From contig DAIRVS010000058.1 in assembly GCA_036802685.1 (NCBI GenBank), positions 1-23,875 of the forward strand: a DNA stretch of 23,875 bases, read 5' to 3'. The translations under genes were made by a program, and so were the position numbers. Positions 16,491-21,517 of this stretch are shown piece by piece (within the stretch, counting starts at the first letter, position 1; every line of letters starts with the position of its first letter). This DNA is from HGW-17 sp938004375. Its GTDB lineage: Bacteria; Myxococcota_A; Polyangia; HGW-17. A model generated the notes under the pieces. It saw only the letters and a list, made by a program, of their open reading frames with translations, made no database searches and was not told the origin of the DNA.

Positions 16491-16554
16491 ATGATCCGGG
16501 TCCGCGCGCGCCTGTTTCGGCTCTGGAGCCGCGCGACCCGACGGGGTGTACGAG

Positions 16555-18129
16555 ATGAAATGGGTCTGCACGAACTGTGGCCATCACTTTGAGAACGAAG
16601 AGACGGGCGCGCGCTGCCCGGCCTGCCTGCGCCGCAACGGGATCATCCTGGAGGAGGAGGCCGGTGCGCGGGGGAAGCCCGACCCCGCCGCCGTCGTCCG
16701 CCGGACGCGGCTGGTGCTGACCCTCGTGGTGGGGGCCGCCGCCCTCGTCGCCGTCCTGGTCGTGGCCGTGCTCCTGATGCGGGGGACCGGACGGCCGTCG
16801 TCGTCGCGCTACGCGAAGGCGCCCGACGACTTCGCCACCGCCACGGCGCGCGTGAAGGAGGCGGTCGGCCTCGAGCTGGCCGCCCCCGAGGATCCGTTCG
16901 CCGCCCCGGCCATGGTGGGAAAACTGGCCCGTGAGTGGGGCTTCGCCGAGGGACCGGTGTTCGAGCGGCTGCAGGCAGTGGCGAAGACCCGGCTGCACCT
17001 GGGCGCCCTGGCCGGAACGCCGCGAGTCCCGGCGGTGCTGGCCGAGGAGCTCCTTGCAGGCCGCGCGGTGACCGCGACGCCCCTGGAGTGGGCGATGCTG
17101 GGCCACGCGCTGGCCGTGTGGCTGCACAAGCCGGTGGGCGTCGCCCTGCTCGAGGTGCCCGAGGGGACCCCCGCCCATCCTTGGGGGTTGGGCCTGTACG
17201 CGACCGTGCTCCATGACCGGGGCTTCGACGCGCCTCCCTCCCGGGTGATCCCGTTCGGCGTCGACGCGGTCCCCGCCGGCGCCGTTCCCCGGCCGCTCAC
17301 GGCCGCCGAGGTGCTCGCCGCCTGGCTCTCCCAGACCGCCTGGGGCCGCGTTCCCTGCGTGAGCCGCCCGCTGGAGCTGCTGTTGCCGCGGGACGCCCCG
17401 CGCACGGCCTCGGACGAGGACGCCCGCTTCGCCACCGCCCGCCTCCAGGCGGCCGCGCTCCTCGCCCCCGAACTGCCCCCGGTCAAGGCCGCCGCGCTCT
17501 GGGGGCACGTGTGCCTGGGCATGCACCGCAAGGCCCGCGGGCTCGCCGAGGCCCTGGTCTCCGAGTACGAGATGAAGCGCCAGAAGGCCACTGGACAGGC
17601 CTTCGCCCACGCCATCGACGGTCGTCGCCTGCACGGCTTCCAGGCGCTGCTCATGTTCGTCGACGCGGCGCCCGCGGGCGCCGCCGAGCTCATCGCGAAG
17701 GCCGACGCCGAGTTCGCCCCCCTCGCCGTCCCCGCCGCCATCGGGGCCCAGGACAAGGACAAGTTGTCCGCCGCCAGCGCCGCCCTGCCCGCCTCGGACC
17801 TGCCCGAGGTGCGCTATCTCAAAGCGGTGGCCGCCGTGATGCTGCGCGAGAAGCCGGTCATGGAGGCCGCCGTCCCCGAGGCCGCCGCCCTCGTCGCCGC
17901 GCTCCCCGGCGCCAAGTGGGCGCAGCAGTTGCACTTCACCCTGCTTTTGGGCGCCGGGCGCTTCGACGAGGCCCGCGCGGCGATCCCCCGCGTGATCTCC
18001 GGCGCCCCCGACGCCGCCAGCCTCACCGACGAGCTCAAGCGCGTGGTGGACGACGCCGAGGCCCAGGCGAAGGCCGCCGAGGCGGCCGCGACGCCCACCA
18101 CCGACGCGACCGCGCCGACCGCACCGTGA
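16555..18129 (+). CDS. Zinc-ribbon, single-TM protein of unknown function
   Basis: 524 aa from ATG 16555; an in-frame GTG at 16546 is possible, but GGGG at the usual distance favours the ATG. The first 24 residues are a CxxC...CxxC zinc ribbon (C5, C8, C21, C24), then a basic stretch (VVRRTR) and one TM helix (about 53-75). The remaining ~450 residues are Ala-rich and mostly helical, possibly with degenerate TPR-like hairpins, and end in an Ala/Thr/Pro tail. The ribbon is expected in the cytoplasm and the large domain outside. Proteins with an N-terminal zinc ribbon plus TM helix are frequent in Myxococcota-like genomes, but no function is assigned. It is divergent from nrdJ and convergent with the pseudouridine synthase gene. 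Confidence 0.75.
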   Translation: MKWVCTNCGHHFENEETGARCPACLRRNGIILEEEAGARGKPDPAAVVRRTRLVLTLVVGAAALVAVLVVAVLLMRGTGRPSSSRYAKAPDDFATATARVKEAVGLELAAPEDPFAAPAMVGKLAREWGFAEGPVFERLQAVAKTRLHLGALAGTPRVPAVLAEELLAGRAVTATPLEWAMLGHALAVWLHKPVGVALLEVPEGTPAHPWGLGLYATVLHDRGFDAPPSRVIPFGVDAVPAGAVPRPLTAAEVLAAWLSQTAWGRVPCVSRPLELLLPRDAPRTASDEDARFATARLQAAALLAPELPPVKAAALWGHVCLGMHRKARGLAEALVSEYEMKRQKATGQAFAHAIDGRRLHGFQALLMFVDAAPAGAAELIAKADAEFAPLAVPAAIGAQDKDKLSAASAALPASDLPEVRYLKAVAAVMLREKPVMEAAVPEAAALVAALPGAKWAQQLHFTLLLGAGRFDEARAAIPRVISGAPDAASLTDELKRVVDDAEAQAKAAEAAATPTTDATAPTAP

Positions 18130-18149
18130 TGTGACGGACGCGACGGAAA

Positions 18150-18407
18150 CACGGACGCGGCGGGAACACGGACGAACATGGACGAACACCGACGGTCACG
18201 GACCACGGACCGCCGCACACGGACGAGGGAGCACGGACGAAGCTACTTCCGTGTCACTCCTTGTTTCCAGCGGCGGTCCGTGTCCGTCCCTGTCCGTCCG
18301 TGTCTCTTGACCGTGGTCCGTGGCCGCTCTTCCTCCGTGTCCCTGTCCGTCCGTGTCTCTTGATCGTGGTCCGTGGCCGCTCTTTTCCGTGTCCTTGTCC
18401 GTCCGTG
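18150..18407. repeat. Strand-switching heptamer array: six CACGGAC then six GTCCGTG
   Basis: In the 285 bp between two convergent genes, CACGGAC starts at 18150, 18167, 18197, 18204, 18218 and 18232. Its reverse complement GTCCGTG starts at 18276, 18296, 18316, 18349, 18369 and 18401. No copy of either occurs in the other half. Around them are near-copies and a tandem decamer (GGACGAACAT at 18170, GGACGAACAC at 18180). The two halves are partly complementary (CACGGACCACGG at 18197-18208 pairs with the right half), so a transcript could fold into a long hairpin. It could be a two-way terminator, a protein-binding array or an expanded intergenic repeat element. No ORF in it is credible. Confidence 0.8.
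18288..18392. repeat. 53-bp direct tandem repeat in the right half of the array
   Basis: Units 18288-18340 (53 bp) and 18341-18392 (52 bp) both begin CCCTGTCCGTCCGTGTCTCT and are nearly identical, differing by a C/T change, another substitution and a 1-bp indel near the end. A truncated third copy begins at 18393 and stops before the downstream gene's end. The high identity points to recent duplication. Confidence 0.8.
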
Positions 18408-18414
18408 CCCCCGC

Positions 18415-19341
18415 CTAGCCGAGCCGCTCCACAACCCGGGCCAAGTCCGCCGGCAACGGCGCGCTGATCACCAGCGCCACGCCCGTGATCGGGTGCGTGA
18501 GGCGCAGCACCGCCGCGTGCAGCGCCGGGCGCCCGATCCGGGCGTCGGGGACGCCGTAGCGCGCGTCCCCCAGGAGCGGACAGCCGATCGCGGCCAGGTG
18601 AACCCGGATCTGGTGGGTGCGCCCGGTGCCCAGGGTGACGCGCAAGAGCGAGAGCCCGTCGCGGGAGGCCACGGTCTCGTAGTCGGTGCGCGCGGACCGT
18701 CCGTCGGCGCGCACCTCGCGCCGGGGTCCGTCGGGCCGGGCGTCCGCCGCCGGACCGATCGGCAGCATGACCGTGCCCGCGGGCGGGGACGGTTCACCCA
18801 CCACCACCGCCAGGTACTCCCGTTGATAATCCCCGGTGTGCAGCCGGCGTCGCAACAACTCGTGGACGTGACCGCTCCTGGCCACGCACACCACGCCGCT
18901 GGTGCCGCGATCCAGGCGGCTCACCGGATGAAAGACCGCTCCGTCATCCATGTGGTGGATCACCGCCGCGCCCAGCGTGGGCGCGTCTCCCGCCCGGCGA
19001 TCGTGCATGGCGAGCCCGGCGGGCTTGTCCACCACGAGCAGGTCGTCGTCCTCGTACAGGATCCGCAGCGGCAGGTCCGCCGCGGGGACGAAAGCCCCAC
19101 CTCGCCCGGTCGGATCGCCCACGTCCACCGTGATCACGTCCCCGGCCGCGACGCGGTCCACGGTGCGCGCCCGCACCCCGTTGCGCGCGATGCCTTGGCG
19201 ACGTTCCCCGTCTACGCCCCTCCATTTCAGCGACCGCACGAGCCCGCCCGCGAGCCCCAGCTCCCGCACCAGCAGGCTGCCCACCGTCCGCCCCGCCATC
19301 TCCGCGGTCACCACGAGGGTCAATACCCGAGCGCCAGTCAT
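18415..19341 (-). CDS. RluA-family pseudouridine synthase
   Basis: 308 aa from ATG 19341. A GTG at 19356 would add 5 residues, but the promoter arrangement favours 19341. It isomerises uridines to pseudouridine in rRNA or tRNA. The N-terminal ~75 residues resemble an S4-like RNA-binding domain (IARNGVRARTVDRVAAGD). The catalytic domain has YEDDDLLVVDKPAGLAMH, then HPVSRLDRGTSGVV with catalytic D144, and the conserved GRTHQIRVHLAAIGCPLLGD near the C-terminus. Length is normal. The exact site (RluC, RluD or TruC-like) cannot be chosen. It lies downstream of the Crp/Fnr gene on the same strand, 181 bp away with its own promoter, so it is probably a separate unit. Confidence 0.9.
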   Translation of the reverse strand: MTGARVLTLVVTAEMAGRTVGSLLVRELGLAGGLVRSLKWRGVDGERRQGIARNGVRARTVDRVAAGDVITVDVGDPTGRGGAFVPAADLPLRILYEDDDLLVVDKPAGLAMHDRRAGDAPTLGAAVIHHMDDGAVFHPVSRLDRGTSGVVCVARSGHVHELLRRRLHTGDYQREYLAVVVGEPSPPAGTVMLPIGPAADARPDGPRREVRADGRSARTDYETVASRDGLSLLRVTLGTGRTHQIRVHLAAIGCPLLGDARYGVPDARIGRPALHAAVLRLTHPITGVALVISAPLPADLARVVERLG

Positions 19342-19347
19342 GGCCCG

Positions 19348-19376
19348 ACCATGCACGCCCCCCGGGGGGATGTCAA
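19348..19376 (-). promoter_or_regulatory. Promoter giving a probably leaderless pseudouridine synthase mRNA
   Basis: On the minus strand: perfect TTGACA (19371-19376), 17-bp spacer, CATGGT (19348-19353; 3 of 6, with A2 and T6 kept). Only CGGGCC separates the -10 from ATG 19341, so transcription should start at or next to the A of the ATG. No Shine-Dalgarno sequence is present. CCCCCCGGGGGG lies in the spacer. Confidence 0.5.
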
Positions 19377-19478
19377 GCCGCGAGCAGCGCCCACCAAGAA
19401 CAAATCATTTTGGACCTGGATCGATGTATTCGAAGACCAGCCGCTTGACTGTAAGCGACCGGGGAGTGGAAACGCACG

Positions 19479-19522
19479 CGCTGAAACCGTTGCGAGGCGG
19501 CCCCTCCCGACTCTTTTCAGCG
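19479..19522 (-). terminator. Inverted repeat directly after the Crp/Fnr gene
   Basis: Perfect 8-bp arms CGCTGAAA and TTTCAGCG enclose 28 nt in which a GAGG/CCTC stem can form. The repeat starts at the base after the stop codon. No T-tract follows, so it is more likely a 3'-end-stabilising hairpin or imperfect terminator. Confidence 0.4.
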
Positions 19523-20203
19523 TCAGGCGACGAGGATCATGGCGCGGCCGAGGCGCAGGATGCGGCCGTCCTGGGCGAACTGGGTGAGCAGGCGGGAGAC
19601 CGTCTCGCGGCGCGCGCCGATCATCGAAGCGATGTCGGTCTGCGTGTGGGCGGCGGGCAGCAGGAAGCCCTCGGGGACCTTGCGGCCCTCTTTCTTCGCG
19701 AGGCGGGTCAGCACGCGCACCAGGCGCGCCTCGACGTCGCCCAGGCTCAGGCACGCCATGGCCTCGTAGGTCTCCTCGAGGCGGTCCGAGAGCATGCGCA
19801 GCAGCACCAGGGACGTGGACGGGTGGCGCCGCAGGTGGGCGGCCAGCGCCTCGCGGGTGAGCACCAGGGCGCCCATTTCATCCACGATCTCCAGGTCGGC
19901 GGGCACCGGCCCCTGATCCATGGGGAACGGCTTGCCGAACAGGTCGCCCGCGCCCAGCACGTGGAGCACCAGCTTCTCCTGGTGCTCGCCGGCGCCGCTG
20001 ATCACCACCTTGGCCTTGCCGTAGCGGATCAACAACAGCTCGCCGTTGTTCTGCGCGGCGCCCGGGATGACGGTGCCGGCGGGGTAGCGGCGGTAGGCGA
20101 AGCGCTGCTCGATGTCCGCCTGGGCCTCGGGGGACAGCGTGCGGAACGGGGACAGGCGACGGATCAGGGTCGGAAAATCGATATGCTTCACGGTGCTGGT
20201 CAT
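19523..20203 (-). CDS. Crp/Fnr-family transcriptional regulator
   Basis: 226 aa, ATG at 20203 with GAGGTGA about 5 nt upstream. Residues about 20-120 form the cyclic-nucleotide-binding fold (YPAGTVIPG, LLLIRYGKAKVVISG, LGAGDLFG). About 125-160 is the dimer helix, and about 187-212 a winged helix-turn-helix (HTQTDIASMIGARRETVSRL). After LFG the usual phosphate-binding Arg-Ser pair is missing (KPFPMDQGPVPADLE), so cAMP binding is doubtful. The only cysteine is C151, so it is not an FNR-type iron-sulfur sensor and no haem ligand is obvious. It probably senses another small molecule or acts without one. Upstream lie a sigma-54 site and two dyads, one or both of which might be its own operators. 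Confidence 0.92.
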   Translation of the reverse strand: MTSTVKHIDFPTLIRRLSPFRTLSPEAQADIEQRFAYRRYPAGTVIPGAAQNNGELLLIRYGKAKVVISGAGEHQEKLVLHVLGAGDLFGKPFPMDQGPVPADLEIVDEMGALVLTREALAAHLRRHPSTSLVLLRMLSDRLEETYEAMACLSLGDVEARLVRVLTRLAKKEGRKVPEGFLLPAAHTQTDIASMIGARRETVSRLLTQFAQDGRILRLGRAMILVA

Positions 20204-20231
20204 GGCTCACCTCGCTTCCGGGCTGCCTGTT

Positions 20232-20248
20232 CGCAAGGGGTGTGCCAA
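20232..20248 (-). promoter_or_regulatory. Sigma-54 (-24/-12) promoter for the Crp/Fnr gene
   Basis: The minus strand reads TTGGCACACCCCTTGCG. The invariant GG and GC are separated by exactly 10 bp, and the flanks (TTGGCAC, TTGC) match the consensus TTGGCAC-N5-TTGC. The predicted start is near 20222, about 20 nt upstream of the ATG and just ahead of the ribosome-binding site. It would need an activator of the NtrC type bound upstream. Confidence 0.65.
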
Positions 20249-20321
20249 CTCCCGCGAAACCGACGAAAATGGGTCGAAAATGCCCGCCGGATCCCCGTCC
20301 GCGCGCCGCGACGTGCGCCCC

Positions 20322-20339
20322 GTCACAACCGACCGTGAC
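20322..20339. promoter_or_regulatory. Dyad GTCAC-N8-GTGAC, candidate activator or autoregulator site
   Basis: Perfect 5-bp half-sites with an 8-bp spacer. It lies about 75-90 bp upstream of the sigma-54 -24 element, the range usual for enhancer-binding proteins, and is also well placed for a Crp/Fnr dimer. Confidence 0.4.
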
Positions 20340-20360
20340 ATTTGTGCCATGCCTCCCCGG

Positions 20361-20387
20361 GTGCCGTGACCATCGGTTACAGGGCAC
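20361..20387. promoter_or_regulatory. Second dyad, GTGCC/GGCAC around GTGAC-N5-GTTAC
   Basis: Outer arms GTGCC (20361-20365) and GGCAC (20383-20387) are perfect; inner GTGAC/GTTAC (20366-20380) has one mismatch. It shares the GTGAC half-site with the first dyad and lies about 115-140 bp upstream of the sigma-54 site. It also overlaps the -35 of a possible pheS promoter. Confidence 0.35.
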
Positions 20388-20395
20388 ACTAAAAA
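20366..20395 (+). promoter_or_regulatory. Possible pheS promoter
   Basis: GTGACC (20366-20371), 18-bp spacer, TAAAAA (20390-20395), 4 of 6 matches each, with a leader of about 72 nt. TTGATT-N16-CAATAT (20418-20445) is a weaker alternative closer to the gene. Confidence 0.25.
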
Positions 20396-20473
20396 GTTTC
20401 CCCATCGCACTGTTTCGTTGATTTTTCCGGCTCGTCTGGCAATATCCCGCGCGGATTATATGAAGGAGTGGAC

Positions 20474-21517
20474 ATGTCCGATTCCATCACATCATTGAAA
20501 GAGAAGGCCGCCGCCGCCGTCGCCGCCGCCCCCGACGCCGACGCCCTGCGGGAGCTCGAGGTCGCCTACCTGGGCAAGAAGGGCGAGGTCACCGCCCTGC
20601 TCAAGTCCCTGGGCCAGCTCGCCCCCGAGGAGCGCAAGACCATGGGCAAGGCGGTCAACGACGCCCGCGCCGAGATTGAAAAGATGATCGCCGACCGCCG
20701 CGAGCGCCTCGAGCGCGAGGCCCTCGACCGCGACCTGGCCGAGACGGGCTTCGACCTGACGCTGCCGGGGATCCCGCTGCCCGCCGAGGCCGGCCGCTGG
20801 CACCCGATCTCGATCATCGCCGACCGCGTCGAGCGCGCCTTCGAGCAGTTGGGTTTCATCGTCCTCGATTACCCCGAGGTCGAGACCGAGCACTACAACT
20901 TCGACGCCCTGAACATCCCGGCGGACCACCCCGCCCGCGACATGCAGGACACGTTCTGGCTGAAGAACGGCTGCCTGCTGCGCACGCACACCTCCCCCGG
21001 GCAGGTGCGGGCCATGCACGAGTACCCCCTGCCGCTGCGGGCGATCTTCCCCGGCCGCGTGTTCCGCTACGAGCGCACCGACGCCTCCCACGAGCACACG
21101 TTCCACCAGGTCGAGGGGCTCATGATCGACCGCGACCTGTCGGTGTCGAACCTGATCGCCATCATGAAGGTGCTGCTCGAGACCATCTTCGAGCGCGAGG
21201 TCACCGTGCGGCTTCGCCCGGGCTTCTTCCCGTTCGTCGAGCCCGGCTTCGAGCTGGACATCCGCTGCATGAACTGTGGCGGCGCGGGCTGCTCGGTGTG
21301 CAAGCACAGCGGCTGGGTCGAGCTTCTGCCCTGCGGCCTCGTGCACCCCAACGTGCTGCGCGCCGGGGGCGTGGACCCCGAAAAGTGGGTGGGCTGGGCG
21401 TTCGGCCTGGGCCTCTCGCGCCTGGCGATGATGCGCTACAAGATCAGCCACATCACGCACTTCATGGGGGCCGACCCCCGCTTCCTGCGCCAGTTCCCCG
21501 AAGGAGGTGCGCGATGA
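20474..21517 (+). CDS. pheS: Phenylalanyl-tRNA synthetase alpha subunit
   Basis: 347 aa. ATG at 20474 with AAGGAG (20463-20468) 5 nt upstream; the in-frame GTG at 20468 lies inside the ribosome-binding site. It charges tRNA-Phe as the catalytic subunit of the alpha2-beta2 enzyme. The N-terminal ~95 residues form the tRNA-binding coiled coil. The class II core shows DMQDTFWL, LLRTHTSPGQVR, motif 2 (FRYERTDASHEHTFHQVEG, about 196-214), FFPFVEPGFELD, and motif 3 (GWAFGLGLSRLAMMRY, about 306-321). A cysteine cluster, CMNCGGAGCSVCKHSGW (about 265-281), is present as in many PheS. It overlaps pheT by 4 bp. Confidence 0.97.
   Translation: MSDSITSLKEKAAAAVAAAPDADALRELEVAYLGKKGEVTALLKSLGQLAPEERKTMGKAVNDARAEIEKMIADRRERLEREALDRDLAETGFDLTLPGIPLPAEAGRWHPISIIADRVERAFEQLGFIVLDYPEVETEHYNFDALNIPADHPARDMQDTFWLKNGCLLRTHTSPGQVRAMHEYPLPLRAIFPGRVFRYERTDASHEHTFHQVEGLMIDRDLSVSNLIAIMKVLLETIFEREVTVRLRPGFFPFVEPGFELDIRCMNCGGAGCSVCKHSGWVELLPCGLVHPNVLRAGGVDPEKWVGWAFGLGLSRLAMMRYKISHITHFMGADPRFLRQFPEGGAR

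Larger units (their letters stand above)
16189..16554. other. 366-bp divergent spacer between nrdJ and the zinc-ribbon gene
   Basis: Besides the separately listed palindrome, duplication and promoter, this stretch holds: GGGGG-N8-CCCCC (16247-16264); a dyad ACGCT-N8-AGCGT around TTTGCAAA (16296-16313); and a 20-bp imperfect palindrome beginning GGTTGACG (16326-16345). It is clearly less GC-rich than the genes (for example AATAATTC at 16381). No clear nrdJ promoter, NrdR box or cobalamin riboswitch was found. Confidence 0.5.

Noticed and set aside
16189..16554. Cobalamin riboswitch or NrdR box upstream of nrdJ
   Set aside because: A fragment resembling the B12 box (AGCCGGACTCC on the minus strand) is present, but the rest of the riboswitch core is not, and no ACACWATATATWGTGT-like NrdR site was found.
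16189..18189. In-frame upstream extension of nrdJ by 667 codons (to 1566 aa)
   Set aside because: The extension runs antisense through the zinc-ribbon gene and has no family similarity. The ATG at 16188 has a strong ribosome-binding site and gives a normal NrdJ length.
18130..18414. CRISPR array
   Set aside because: The repeated unit is only 7 bp, spacing is irregular, orientation flips midway and no cas gene is present.
19523..20203. FNR-type oxygen sensor assignment
   Set aside because: Only one cysteine (C151) is present and no N-terminal cysteine cluster, so a [4Fe-4S] FNR is excluded.
20436..20452. A second sigma-54-like site (CTGGCAATATCCCGC) before pheS
   Set aside because: GG-to-GC spacing is 9 bp instead of 10 and the -12 flank is poor.
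20396..20473. Phe-rich leader peptide attenuator or T-box before pheS
   Set aside because: There are a few TTT/TTC codons but no start codon with a ribosome-binding site in frame, no terminator/antiterminator pair and no T-box motif.
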